DNA from: JANMZO01 sp963763135
Lineage (GTDB): Bacteria; Actinomycetota; Acidimicrobiia; Acidimicrobiales; JANYDT01
Assembly: GCA_963763135.1 (NCBI GenBank)
Contig: CAVXNJ010000013.1
Location: 62,001-126,000 of the forward strand
Direction: 5' to 3'
DNA: 64,000 bases
The notes beneath the pieces were generated by a model. The model was not told the DNA's origin. It worked only from the letters and a program-made list of their open reading frames with translations, and ran no database searches. This document shows, piece by piece, positions 1-8,716 of the stretch. Both the position numbers and the translations under genes were made by a program. Each line of letters opens with the position of its first letter. Within the stretch, counting starts at the first letter, position 1.

Positions 1-2253
1 TTGGCGGTCGACGAGGCGCACAACTTCTTGAACCCCGGCTCGAACCGCACCACGTTGCTTCGCGCGTCTCTGGCCGATCATGTCGCGCTGTTCACCGCGA
101 CCCCGATCAACCGGGGACCGTCAGATCTGCTGGCCCTGGTCGACCTGCTCGGGGCGGACAACGTCGATGACGACACCCTCGACGTGTTGAACCGGCTCGA
201 CCGGGCCCGTAACGCGAGCGACGGATTGAACGACGCCGACACCGCAGTGCTGCGACGAGCGATCGGGCGATTCACGGTGCGACGCACCAAGACCGCGCTC
301 AACACCATGGTCGACCGCGAACCCGACGCCTACCGCGACCCTGCTGGTCGGGTGGCCCGATACCCAGCCCATGACGCCCAGGCCTACGCGACGGGTGAGA
401 CCGACACCGACATGGCGGCAGCCGTACGGATCCGGGAACTTGCCCGCTCGTTGCGGGGCATGGCACTGCTGGAACGCACCATTGCGGTGCCCGACACGCT
501 GCGAGGTGACTACAGCGACGAACGATGGCTGGAGTTCCGCCTCGGATCGGTACCGGGCCTCGCGGCCCACCAGGTCCTGTCTGCGTTGCGGTCATCCACC
601 GCTGCGCTCGTTGAACACGTCGCCGGGACCGATACCGCCGTCACCGCAGCCGGCCTGGCCGGGTTCAAGGCCGTTGGGACGGGGAACGTGATGGCCAAGC
701 TCACCGAGCTGACGACTGCTGGCCCGCCCACGGTGAATCTCACCTGCACCATTCCCGAGTGGCTCACCAACCCCGACGCGTCGGCCGACGCGTGCCGGGC
801 CGAACATACGGCGTACCAGGAGATCCTCGACCAGGCCCGATTGATCTCCGACACCCGGGAACGAACCAAAGCCGAACTCCTCACCGGCCTGGCCGCACGC
901 CACGACCGGGTCCTGGCTTTCGACTCGCACCTGATCACCCTCGAAGTCCTCCGCCGACTCCTCACCGACCACCCCAACCATCGCAACACGCCCGACCAGG
1001 CGGACGGGGGGTGGGAGTTGTGCGTAGCCACCGGGGCGAACAGCGAAGCAGTCAAGCGGCGCTTCACCACCACCTTCGGGCGGGCATCGACCAGCACAGC
1101 GATTGGGCTGTGCTCCGACGCGATGAACGAAGGCATCAACTTGCAAGGCGCGTCAGCAATCGTGCACCTCGACCTACCCACCACACTGCGTGTCGCCGAA
1201 CAACGCGTGGGCCGGGTGGACCGGATGGACTCCCCACACGAACGGATCGAAGCCTGGTGGCCCGACGACGGTCCGGCGTTCACCACCGCGGCGAATGACC
1301 TCCTCGCTGAGCGCACCGCCGCGTCCGACGCGCTCCTCGGCGCCAATCTCCCCATTCCTGCGTTCGCCGGAAAGACATCAGCGTCGATCCGCTCGGTGAT
1401 CGCGGCCGTTGACCAGGCCGAGCTGACCGACTGGGACGGGCTCCGCGACGCACTGTCCCCGGTCCGCGAGCTCATCGGCCCGCCCCCGGCACTGCTCACC
1501 ACCGACGATTACGAACTGCACCGCCACACCATCCACCGGGTCCTGGCCCACGTCGCCTCGGTCGCATCGTCGCGGCCGTGGATGTTCATGGCCGTCACCT
1601 CCACCGGACGCGGCGCACCGCGCTGGATCCTGTGCGACAGCCCAACCCGACCGCCGATCACCGACCTGGCCCAGGTCTGTCACCGACTCCACGACCTCCT
1701 CGGCGACGACCCACCCAACCGGCCCATCGACGAGACCGCGGTCGAGTGGATCACGCGGTTCGTTGACCAAGCCCGCTCCGCGGAACGTCACCTCATGCCC
1801 CGCCGCCTGCAGCGCGCTCTCGAACAGCTCCACACCGTCGCTGGCACGTGGGCCACCGCCGCCGGCAGGGCCGGGAACGAAGCCGACGCCACCATGTGGC
1901 GAACGCTCGCCGCCCTCGCCGCCAACCAGCCACCCAGCGACTCGGGCGACGAGATTGACCCGTATGCGCTCGCGCAACGCTGGATCGACCTCATCCGGCC
2001 TCGCCTCGACACCCGCCGCCAACGATCACGCCGCCGCTACCAACTTCTCTCCGACATCACCCCTGATCTCCTTCACGACCCCATCAGCCCCGACGAGATC
2101 CGCCATGCCCTTGCCGAGCTCCCACTCCGCCCACCCCTTAGTGACCGCATCACCGCTGCCATCATCGGCGTCCCCCACGACGAACCCGCAGGCGTCACCA
2201 CCGCGATGCCGTCGACGTCATCGCGGTTCTCGACGAGCGGCGGATCCGCATAA
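1..2253 (+). CDS. Superfamily-2 (SNF2-like) helicase, C-terminal part, cut by window edge
   Basis: The reading frame is open at the left edge and starts inside the helicase core: the first residues carry the Walker B DEAH box (VDEAHNF), followed by the TATP-type motif III (FTATPINRG, about residues 32-40). The helicase C domain is visible as GLCSDAMNEGINLQGA (about 368-383) and the arginine-finger motif VI QRVGRVDRMDS (about 398-408). Residues 420-750 hold no motif I recognise. The first helicase lobe and Walker A lie outside the window. The role is ATP-driven DNA translocation or remodelling; the partner is unknown. SNF2-like helicases of this kind are common in mobile defence loci, but nothing in view proves that here. 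Confidence 0.8.
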   Translation: MAVDEAHNFLNPGSNRTTLLRASLADHVALFTATPINRGPSDLLALVDLLGADNVDDDTLDVLNRLDRARNASDGLNDADTAVLRRAIGRFTVRRTKTALNTMVDREPDAYRDPAGRVARYPAHDAQAYATGETDTDMAAAVRIRELARSLRGMALLERTIAVPDTLRGDYSDERWLEFRLGSVPGLAAHQVLSALRSSTAALVEHVAGTDTAVTAAGLAGFKAVGTGNVMAKLTELTTAGPPTVNLTCTIPEWLTNPDASADACRAEHTAYQEILDQARLISDTRERTKAELLTGLAARHDRVLAFDSHLITLEVLRRLLTDHPNHRNTPDQADGGWELCVATGANSEAVKRRFTTTFGRASTSTAIGLCSDAMNEGINLQGASAIVHLDLPTTLRVAEQRVGRVDRMDSPHERIEAWWPDDGPAFTTAANDLLAERTAASDALLGANLPIPAFAGKTSASIRSVIAAVDQAELTDWDGLRDALSPVRELIGPPPALLTTDDYELHRHTIHRVLAHVASVASSRPWMFMAVTSTGRGAPRWILCDSPTRPPITDLAQVCHRLHDLLGDDPPNRPIDETAVEWITRFVDQARSAERHLMPRRLQRALEQLHTVAGTWATAAGRAGNEADATMWRTLAALAANQPPSDSGDEIDPYALAQRWIDLIRPRLDTRRQRSRRRYQLLSDITPDLLHDPISPDEIRHALAELPLRPPLSDRITAAIIGVPHDEPAGVTTAMPSTSSRFSTSGGSA

Positions 2254-2321
2254 CCCCGTCGGTTCGCGGCGCCCGGACTTGTACAGAACGCGCGCCCGGG
2301 GATGCACAGTGCGCATCCGTG

Positions 2322-2350
2322 TTGACACTCACACATGACATTCATACACT
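2322..2350 (+). promoter_or_regulatory. Putative promoter of the ADP-ribosylglycohydrolase gene
   Basis: TTGACA (2322-2327) and TACACT (2345-2350) are separated by 17 bp, a good sigma-70 arrangement, 33 bp before the ATG at 2384. The last bases of the -10 overlap the first copy of the 20-bp motif at 2349, so a protein binding that motif would sit on the start site. Confidence 0.5.
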
Positions 2351-2368
2351 GTTACCGTTATCTATACA
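2349..2368 (+). repeat. 20-bp motif copy 1, candidate operator
   Basis: Matches CTGTTACCGNNNTCTATACA, the same motif as at 3278 and 3311. It lies 15 bp upstream of the ADP-ribosylglycohydrolase start and overlaps the putative -10. Only the outermost TGT/ACA bases are symmetric, so it is not a clear palindrome. Confidence 0.6.
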
Positions 2369-2383
2369 TGAGAGGATGGGCGG

Positions 2384-3271
2384 ATGAGTGACACGTTGAA
2401 TAGGGCCAGGGGAGTACTCGTTGGGGTGACCGTCGGTGATTGCGTTGGTGCACCGTTCGAGTTCAAGCCCCGCTTCGCGGTACGGGTGTTGGAGATCGAT
2501 CAGCGCAGCGTGTTCGGTCACGGGGTCGGGTGTGGCACCGATGACTCCGAGACCACGTGGGCGGTTGCCGACGCGTACCTGAGCGCGAGCTCCGACGATC
2601 AGATCGTGGTGCGCGCCGGTGAGACACTGCTCGCCTGGTTGGCCACGGGACCGAAAGACGTTGGTGGCACCACCCGCCAAGGGCTTCGAGCCTTCGCTGC
2701 GCATCGTGACCCGGCACGGTCCGGTGTGACGACCTCAGAAGCGAACGGCTCGTTGATGCGCTGCTCACCGACCGCGATCATCCGTCACCACGACGATCCC
2801 CGAGCGGCCCGCGAGGCACACGAAATATCGGCCCTGACGCATGCATCCCTGGTGTGTCTCGACGCGTGCACGGTCTATGTGCGCATCGTGTCCGCGCTGA
2901 TCGATGGTATGTCGATCGACGACGCGATCCAGACCGCGCAACCCACCACACGAGCGATCACCGACGCGCTTGTTGCCGCACGCGACTGCCCGACCGTTGA
3001 TGCGGTGCACTGTGCCGGGATGGGTCACGTTATCTACGCGTTCACCCTGACCATCTGGGCACTGCTGCACACGACCAGCTTCGAAGAGGGCATCACGGCG
3101 GTGGTCTGTGCAGGCGGGGACACCGACACCAACGCGGCAATCGCCGGCGCCATGCTCGGCGCGCACTACGGCTATTACGCCATCCCGCAACGCTGGACCA
3201 ACGCGCTCGTCGAACTCGACGCGATCCTCCTCCGAGCCGACGCCCTCCACACGCTCCGGGACAAGCCCTAG
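2384..3271 (+). CDS. ADP-ribosylglycohydrolase family protein (DraG-like)
   Basis: A 295-residue protein of the ADP-ribosyl hydrolase fold, the family that removes ADP-ribose from proteins, nucleic acids or small molecules using a dinuclear Mg2+ site. Family signatures are GVTVGDCVGAPFEF near the N terminus (about 10-23), the metal-binding GTDDSETTW (about 52-60), NGSLMRCSP (about 121-129) and the C-terminal AGGDTDTNAAIAGAMLGA (about 244-261), which provides the second aspartate pair. Length and motif order are normal and the metal ligands are all present. The ATG at 2384 has a GAGAGGA ribosome site 7 nt upstream. The substrate is unknown. No ADP-ribosyltransferase or DarT-like partner is seen nearby. 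Confidence 0.88.
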   Translation: MSDTLNRARGVLVGVTVGDCVGAPFEFKPRFAVRVLEIDQRSVFGHGVGCGTDDSETTWAVADAYLSASSDDQIVVRAGETLLAWLATGPKDVGGTTRQGLRAFAAHRDPARSGVTTSEANGSLMRCSPTAIIRHHDDPRAAREAHEISALTHASLVCLDACTVYVRIVSALIDGMSIDDAIQTAQPTTRAITDALVAARDCPTVDAVHCAGMGHVIYAFTLTIWALLHTTSFEEGITAVVCAGGDTDTNAAIAGAMLGAHYGYYAIPQRWTNALVELDAILLRADALHTLRDKP

Positions 3272-3277
3272 AGAATT

Positions 3278-3297
3278 CTGTTACCGCACTCTATACA
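3278..3297 (+). repeat. 20-bp motif copy 2, candidate operator
   Basis: Matches CTGTTACCGNNNTCTATACA immediately after the stop of the ADP-ribosylglycohydrolase gene, 33 bp (about three helical turns) before copy 3. Confidence 0.6.
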
Positions 3298-3310
3298 AAC
3301 ACCTTCCGGT

Positions 3311-3330
3311 CTGTTACCGTGTTCTATACA
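3311..3330 (+). repeat. 20-bp motif copy 3, candidate operator
   Basis: Third match to CTGTTACCGNNNTCTATACA, ending 12 bp before the ATG at 3343. With copy 2 it forms a same-strand pair on the same face of the helix, as expected for cooperative binding. Confidence 0.6.
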
Positions 3331-3342
3331 GATTGGAGGGTG

Positions 3343-3627
3343 ATGAACACCATCAAGACCGGCAACTTCCTGGCCCACCTGGCCGCCGTTGATCCCGACA
3401 CCCGCACCACGATCGACACGCAGATCGCATGGCTCGAAACCCTCGAACCGGCCGCGTTCGACGCCAAAGCGCACCCGAAACACGAGCGTCGCCACCGCAT
3501 CGCGATCCTCGACCACACCAGCCCCGCCGGGGCCATGCACTACCTCCGCTGCGACCACACGTTCCGGGTCCTGTTCGGCCGCACCGGCAACGACATCACG
3601 CTCCTCGGCCTCATCACCCGCGCCTGA
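3343..3627 (+). CDS. Small hypothetical protein, possibly toxin-like
   Basis: A 94-residue soluble protein. I start it at the ATG at 3343 because GGAGGG at 3335-3340 is an excellent ribosome site; an upstream in-frame start at 3319 would lie within the repeat motif. The C-terminal half (about residues 50-92), ending FRVLFGRTGNDITLLGLITR, resembles the beta strands of RelE/HigB-type mRNA interferases, but the match is only impressionistic and I see no catalytic residues I would defend. It follows two operator-like motifs and is 12 nt from the next gene, so it probably heads a small operon. Function unknown. Confidence 0.6.
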   Translation: MNTIKTGNFLAHLAAVDPDTRTTIDTQIAWLETLEPAAFDAKAHPKHERRHRIAILDHTSPAGAMHYLRCDHTFRVLFGRTGNDITLLGLITRA

Positions 3628-3639
3628 ACGGACCACACC

Positions 3640-4179
3640 ATGCCCAACACCCACTACACCGTCACCCACCGCATCGACCCGCTCGACCACATCGGCCACG
3701 ACCCCCGCTCGCTCTACGCAGAACGGTTCTGGCTTGGCCACCTCGGCCCATCGGCACTGTGGCTCCTGCGGCTCTTCGCCCACCACTTCGACACCACCGA
3801 CACCTTCACCATCGACCCCGTCGACATCGCCCACACAATCGGCCTGGCATCGAGCCTCTCCCGACTCCGCAAGACCATCGACCGCCTCGAACGCTTCACC
3901 CTGCTCACCACCACCGCCCACGACACCATCACCGTGCGCTCCGCACTGCCATGGCTGCCCGTGGCCGACGTCCACCGACTCCCCGACATCCTCCGCATCG
4001 AGCACCAGCACGCCGTCGACGAGTTCAACACCACCCACCCCATCCACGCCGAACTCCGCGATGTCGCCGCACACGTCGCTTCCATGCGCCGCCGCGGTAC
4101 CGACCCTGCCGTGATCGCCCAAGTCCTCGCCTCATGGAACGTGAGCACCGACACCGCCACCGCAGTACTCGCCGCCTAA
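3640..4179 (+). CDS. Hypothetical protein, possible winged-helix
   Basis: A 179-residue His- and Leu-rich soluble protein I do not recognise. Residues about 30-90 (GPSALWLLRLFAHHF, then IDPVDIAHTIGL and LRKTIDRLERFTLL) look like helices followed by a short beta-hairpin, the pattern of a winged-helix replication-initiator or regulator domain. This is inferred from pattern only. It starts 12 nt after the preceding gene and ends 4 nt before the next, so the three are probably co-transcribed. Confidence 0.6.
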   Translation: MPNTHYTVTHRIDPLDHIGHDPRSLYAERFWLGHLGPSALWLLRLFAHHFDTTDTFTIDPVDIAHTIGLASSLSRLRKTIDRLERFTLLTTTAHDTITVRSALPWLPVADVHRLPDILRIEHQHAVDEFNTTHPIHAELRDVAAHVASMRRRGTDPAVIAQVLASWNVSTDTATAVLAA

Positions 4180-4183
4180 ACCT

Positions 4184-4465
4184 ATGAACACGCACACGCT
4201 CGCCACCGTGGCTGTCCGTATCGGGCTCATCCTTCAAGACCACGAGTCCTGGAACGCCGACACCCTCGACCAGATCGCCGACACCTTCCACATCGCCCAC
4301 CTCACCGCAGAGGCCGACGGGCTTTTCGAGCTGCGGATCCCGTGCAGCACCTGTGCGGCGGTCTGCCATCTACCCGTCGGAGCGGACGACTGGGCCCACG
4401 TCGAGCCATCCGAGGACGGCCACCCGGCCAGCATCGATCCGGCCGCACCCACTGACCGGCCGTGA
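4184..4465 (+). CDS. Small hypothetical protein with CxxC
   Basis: A 93-residue acidic protein with a central CSTCAAVCHL segment (about residues 54-63) that could bind zinc. No family recognised. It begins 4 nt after the previous stop and its own stop overlaps the GTG of the next gene by 4 bp (GTGA), so it is part of the same translationally coupled run. Confidence 0.55.
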   Translation: MNTHTLATVAVRIGLILQDHESWNADTLDQIADTFHIAHLTAEADGLFELRIPCSTCAAVCHLPVGADDWAHVEPSEDGHPASIDPAAPTDRP

Positions 4466-4971
4466 ACACAGGCCAGGGCCGGGCACGCTCCGTCCACCAC
4501 ACCCCAGCCCGGCAACCCTTGACGGCTAACGTCGAGCCCATGACCAGGTGGGCAGGATTCGACCCCGCGAAGCTTCGCGAGGCACGCCAAGCCCAACACC
4601 TCACCCAAGACCAGGTCGCTGAACGCCTCGGCGTGACCCGGCACCGGATGAGCGAATGGGAGAACGGGCAACGCATCCCGCAACCCGCCAGCCTTCGCGC
4701 GCTCGCCGACGCCCTCCGCGTCCCACCACACGAGCTATCTACCGTCACTGACCTCAGCAGTGCCACGCTGAAAGACCTCCGATACTTCGCCGGGCTCGAC
4801 GTTGCCGAGGTTGCAGGCCGGGTCGAGATCAGCGCCGTGCTGCTCCTCAAATTCGAAGCCGGCGAACGCACCCCCAAACCCGAACTCGCTGAGCCTCTCG
4901 CCCGTCTTTACCGGGTCACGACTGACGAGCTCCTCGCCGCCCATGCCAATGGTGGTGTTGGGCGCGACTGA
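4462..4971 (+). CDS. XRE-family regulator with two HTH domains
   Basis: Two consecutive lambda-repressor-like helix-turn-helix domains. The first, about residues 34-90, contains LREARQAQHLTQDQVAERLG and RHRMSEWENGQRIPQP; the second, about 100-158, contains LRYFAGLDVAEVAGRV and LLLKFEAGERTPKPEL. The GTG at 4462 overlaps the preceding stop, but the ATG at 4540 fits the conserved start of the first domain better, so residues 1-26 may not be translated. It is the only DNA-binding protein of this cluster and is the obvious candidate to bind the three 20-bp motifs at 2349, 3278 and 3311; that link is inference. Confidence 0.8.
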   Translation: MNTGQGRARSVHHTPARQPLTANVEPMTRWAGFDPAKLREARQAQHLTQDQVAERLGVTRHRMSEWENGQRIPQPASLRALADALRVPPHELSTVTDLSSATLKDLRYFAGLDVAEVAGRVEISAVLLLKFEAGERTPKPELAEPLARLYRVTTDELLAAHANGGVGRD

Positions 4972-5231
4972 TCGCTTCACCGATGGTGGCATCGAGGCTA
5001 CAGAGGCATTTCGGGACCCGTTATCGTGTCTGTAGCGTGGATGATGCCGACCGCCTTCGGCCCCACGAAGTAGCGGACCGCTCTCCCGCCGGAGCGGTCC
5101 GTTGCGCGTCACCTCCGTCCCACGGTGGCTGTTGTGCAAATGGACCAGCAGAGTGTGACATTTCGTTCCATTTTCAGCGGCGACGTGACCGGCCACACCG
5201 CTCGCCAACGGTGCCTAGGCGATTCGTTGTG
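4972..5231. terminator. Intergenic region with strong hairpin
   Basis: The only clear structure is a perfect 10-bp inverted repeat, CGGACCGCTC (5074-5083) and GAGCGGTCCG (5092-5101), with an 8-nt loop, between convergent genes. It lacks a U-run, so it would be an actinobacterial-type hairpin terminator serving the regulator gene and perhaps the helicase gene from the other side. Confidence 0.5.
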
Positions 5232-7034
5232 TCAGCTGGCGTGTTCGAAGCGCCGCTGGAACGTGTTGAGTTTCCAGTCGGTGTTGACGACGGTGACGAA
5301 CGCGCTGCGGTTGGTCCGGTCGCCTTTCACGCGGGTGAGTCCGACGTAGGCGTTGCGGTGTTGTTGTTCGCCGTAGCCGACGGCCATGACCACGGCCCGC
5401 GATTCCGAGCCTTTGAAGCTTTGGTAGGTGCATCCCTTGACGCCGGCAGCGGTGCCCCAGTAGCGGAGTTTGCCGTTGCGTCGTTCGGTGTCGGTGCGTC
5501 CGAACACGTGGCGGACCTCCAAGCCAGCGGACGTGATCACGTCGGCGGCTTGGAGTCCTTCGACGTGGCTGTTGGCAAGGAAGACCACGTCGCTTGGGGC
5601 GAGGTCAGGGTTGGCGTGCAGGAGATCGACGACTTCACGGCCGAGGAGCAGACCGGGATCGTTTCCGCGTTGGTTGTTGACCCACCGTCGGACGGTGGGT
5701 TGGAAGGCGAGAACGTTCTGCGGATGATCGAGCGGGACGGAGAGGTTCTTGTCCCAGTCGCCGAGCACGAGTTGGGCGAAGTCGGCAACGACGGGTGTGT
5801 AGTCGGGCGGGAGACGGTAGGAGCCACCGAGTTCGGCCCACGGCCCGCTGAACCCCGCACCGCGCATACGTTGCTCGTCGGTCCAGGCCCGCTGGCCGTA
5901 GACGTCCTGGGCCGGGTCAGCAACGAGGAGCAGTTCGCCATCGGGGCGAGCGACGGAGTGCCGAAGGAAGTTCCACCACTTCAGACTGAAGTCTTGGCCT
6001 TCGTCGACCAGGACCGCGTCGAAGCGTGGACCGAACCCCAGCCGGTAGGCCTCGATGCCACGCTCGATGAGTTCCTCGAAGCGAGTCACCGTCCCGGGCA
6101 GCAGCCCGGCAACTAGGTCGACACCGGCGAGCTGGGCGTCATCAGCCGCGCGTCGGCACACCGCGTGGAGGTGCGTGAACGTGATTCGGGTTAGCGGTGC
6201 GCCAAGTTCGCGGCACCGACGCGCCGCTAGGTCACGCAGGTAGTGCGGAAGCGTCGAGTTGAAACTCACGACGAGCACGTCTTTGCCGTCGCCGGCAAGT
6301 CGCGCCGCTCGGGCGGCAAGACCGAGGGATTTCCCGCATCCCGCGGCGCCTCGGACCCGGCGGATCTTGGCGTTGGACGGGTTGTTGGCGATGTTTGCGG
6401 CGGCTGGACTGAGGGTGAGCGGGGCCCGCTGATCGCTCGTGGTTTCCGGTTCGGTCAGACAACGGGTCAACGCGTCGATGACCGCGTCACCAACAGGGCG
6501 ACGGGTTGGTTGGCGCTGTCCGGTAAGGATCAGTAGCGGCTCGGAGTCGGCGGCGTCGAACCCGAACACCTGGACGTAGTCGTCGTTCTTGTCGACCCTG
6601 CCGGTGGCGAACAACGCGCGGGCGTCGTGATGGTTGAACCGTGGCATCACGACAACACCACGGATGGCTTTGAACGTGGGTGGATCGTCAACGAGGTCGC
6701 CGAGCAGGTTGTGGATCGCGGTTCGGTAGCGGTTCGCTTGGTGACGCGGCCGCTCGTCGGTGGCGATCCACGAATCCCTGTTCGCGTAGGACACCACCCC
6801 GGAGTGATCCTGTCGGTAGAGGCCGGGCGCCCAGTCCTTCACCTCGACCACGCAGATCCCGAAGTCCCGATGGACAGTGACGAAGTCGGGTTGGTCCAGT
6901 CCGAGGCGAGGTTGAACGTGGATCGTCCACTCGTCATCAAGACGGGCAAGGCAATCGAGTATCTGACGCTCACCCACGTTCAGGGGTGTCGGCAAGTCCT
7001 CCAGTTCTGTGCGTCCGGGAAACATGTGTGCCAT
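5232..7034 (-). CDS. NERD-domain nuclease fused to UvrD-like helicase
   Basis: About 600 residues if started at the ATG at 7034 (TAAGG lies just upstream). The frame stays open to 7373, but that extra stretch is low-complexity and not family-like. Residues about 10-110 form a nuclease-related (NERD) domain with the PD-(D/E)xK-like set D50 and E64-V-K66 (CVVEVKDW). A superfamily-1 ATPase follows: Walker A RGAAGCGKS (about 228-236), Walker B VDEGQDFS (about 343-350), LLVADPAQDVYGQR (motif III area) and a UvrD C domain ending with VKGCTYQSFKGSE and YVGLTRVKGDR. NERD-helicase fusions are thought to process DNA and are frequent in accessory or defence regions. It is a single gene here. Confidence 0.8.
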   Translation of the reverse strand: MAHMFPGRTELEDLPTPLNVGERQILDCLARLDDEWTIHVQPRLGLDQPDFVTVHRDFGICVVEVKDWAPGLYRQDHSGVVSYANRDSWIATDERPRHQANRYRTAIHNLLGDLVDDPPTFKAIRGVVVMPRFNHHDARALFATGRVDKNDDYVQVFGFDAADSEPLLILTGQRQPTRRPVGDAVIDALTRCLTEPETTSDQRAPLTLSPAAANIANNPSNAKIRRVRGAAGCGKSLGLAARAARLAGDGKDVLVVSFNSTLPHYLRDLAARRCRELGAPLTRITFTHLHAVCRRAADDAQLAGVDLVAGLLPGTVTRFEELIERGIEAYRLGFGPRFDAVLVDEGQDFSLKWWNFLRHSVARPDGELLLVADPAQDVYGQRAWTDEQRMRGAGFSGPWAELGGSYRLPPDYTPVVADFAQLVLGDWDKNLSVPLDHPQNVLAFQPTVRRWVNNQRGNDPGLLLGREVVDLLHANPDLAPSDVVFLANSHVEGLQAADVITSAGLEVRHVFGRTDTERRNGKLRYWGTAAGVKGCTYQSFKGSESRAVVMAVGYGEQQHRNAYVGLTRVKGDRTNRSAFVTVVNTDWKLNTFQRRFEHAS

Positions 7035-7381
7035 AGGCCTTACCTGCCAACCATGTCCATCGGCACGCCGCCGATGGGCCTTGAGAAGGGTCGGTCCAGA
7101 TCGTTCGCCGACAAGTGGGGGCTCCACCTGAACCCGAAGTCGCCGTGACCATTGGGTGCCCCAGTCGGCACCATCGTTGCCGTCAATGCGTATCTGTTTC
7201 CGTACGAGTACGACCGCGCCAGTCCACCCTTCAGTATCCGACGTCGTGCAGACGCTACCGGGCGACTGGACGGCTGTCTCCGCGGAAGCGGGCTGGGGCT
7301 TTTGGGTGTGATCCTTCGCAGCTCTTGAGGAGTTCTCCCACCGTTGATAGCGATGACTCGTTTCACCGGTCATGATGGGCC
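7035..7381. other. Intergenic region between divergent genes
   Basis: This 347-bp stretch separates the leftward helicase gene from the rightward propeller gene. It is open in the helicase frame, but I see no convincing gene, hairpin or repeat. Both promoters should lie here. Confidence 0.4.
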
Positions 7382-8716
7382 ATGGTCAAGGCGGATCTGA
7401 CAGCAAATGTTTCCATTGCGCGGCGGCAACTCGCACGGCGGATCGTCGCTTTTGTCGCTGTCGCTGCTCTAGTGGCATGCGCGTTCGCGTACTACTCATG
7501 GCGCGAACATCGGCGGGATTTCGTCGCCCTATTGGACGCACGGACCGGTCGAACGATCGCCGAGTTGGAGCCGGGTTGGCTGCTCATTGGCGAGAGCGAT
7601 TCTTACGCATTGGTGGAGCGGTCTGGCATGCGGCGAAGAATTAAGCTCCCTGATGCTGAAGCATCGACACGTTCAACGATTGGACCATCGTTCTCACTCG
7701 GCGGCACCCCGCCACCTGCGGATGGATTGTCATGGTGGTCCCGGCCGACGGAAATCGCGACGAATGCCACGTTGGCTCAGGTAGACGGTGATGAGATCGC
7801 GATCGTTCGTTCCATCGCTCCATCAGAAGGCTGCTTTTCGGTAACGCTCGACTCGGCGCTCGACGGCCACCAGCTTTGGCGGAACGTGAGCGACTTCGGG
7901 AAACCGGCGAATCCCCCGGCATTTGTTCCTCCCACGATTTCGGCGTCTGCATCGGCCCCGCCTTCCTCATCGCCAACCGACGCTCCGCCCGGCTCGACGG
8001 AAGCCCCGGATGTCGCGCCCCCGACGACAGCAAATCCTTTTCCACCACCGACGCCTCTGAGTGCGGTTCCCATGCAAGCTCCGGACGGAACGTATCCGTG
8101 TCCGCTTCTGCGATCCCTGACGTTGGGGCGGTCGCTTGTCGCCGTGGCCAGCGACGGCCGCATACTCGTGTTCGATCGTGCGACGGGCAAGCAGGTGGGT
8201 AGGCCTTTTGACTCGACGTATGGCTTCTCGTATGCGCCCACGCTTCTGGGTGACCTGGTGGTTACGCAGGGAGTCCCGACCACCGACGGCTTCGTCAGCT
8301 TCACCGCCGTCGATCCCCGAGCGTCCATCGAGGCATGGACCGAACACTTGTCGGTAGGGCAAGCAAGCACATCGGCTCGTTTCATTGCATCCAGCGATGC
8401 CGCAGATGCGGCCGATCAGACCCTTCTCGTGGCGGGCGGGAACGCCCTGGTAATGCTCGATCAGACGGGCAAAACGATGTGGGAGCAACGGCCCGCCTTG
8501 TCGCCAACGGTGGATGCCCGACCTTCATTTTACGGTTCGGTCGCGATCTCCGGCGATGTCGTTGTCGTCCAGACCGAAAAGGGGTTCGCCGCCTTCGACC
8601 GAACGAGTGGCAAGGAGCTGTGGCGCCGGGACATCGGCGCCGGTCGCAACCCACTGATACAGATCGCGAATACGGCCCGGACCATCGCCATCACCTTCAC
8701 GAGATACCGAGACTGA
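7382..8716 (+). CDS. Membrane-anchored beta-propeller (PQQ-like repeat) protein
   Basis: A 444-residue protein with one N-terminal transmembrane helix (about residues 21-40, IVAFVAVAALVACAFAYY), a Pro/Ser/Thr/Ala-rich linker (about 178-225) and repeats typical of PQQ-like or WD-like propellers: SDGRILVFDRATGKQVG (about 258-274), GGNALVMLDQTGKTMWEQ and KGFAAFDRTSGKELWRRD (about 392-410). The blades end in the aspartate/tryptophan pattern characteristic of the fold. Topology suggests the propeller faces outside the cell. No enzyme residues are visible; a scaffolding or sensing role is possible. The gene stands alone between a divergent and a distant co-oriented gene. Confidence 0.7.
   Translation: MVKADLTANVSIARRQLARRIVAFVAVAALVACAFAYYSWREHRRDFVALLDARTGRTIAELEPGWLLIGESDSYALVERSGMRRRIKLPDAEASTRSTIGPSFSLGGTPPPADGLSWWSRPTEIATNATLAQVDGDEIAIVRSIAPSEGCFSVTLDSALDGHQLWRNVSDFGKPANPPAFVPPTISASASAPPSSSPTDAPPGSTEAPDVAPPTTANPFPPPTPLSAVPMQAPDGTYPCPLLRSLTLGRSLVAVASDGRILVFDRATGKQVGRPFDSTYGFSYAPTLLGDLVVTQGVPTTDGFVSFTAVDPRASIEAWTEHLSVGQASTSARFIASSDAADAADQTLLVAGGNALVMLDQTGKTMWEQRPALSPTVDARPSFYGSVAISGDVVVVQTEKGFAAFDRTSGKELWRRDIGAGRNPLIQIANTARTIAITFTRYRD

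Noticed and set aside
6243..7148. Rightward frames inside the NERD-helicase gene
   Set aside because: The leftward frame has complete nuclease and helicase motifs; the opposite frames have none.
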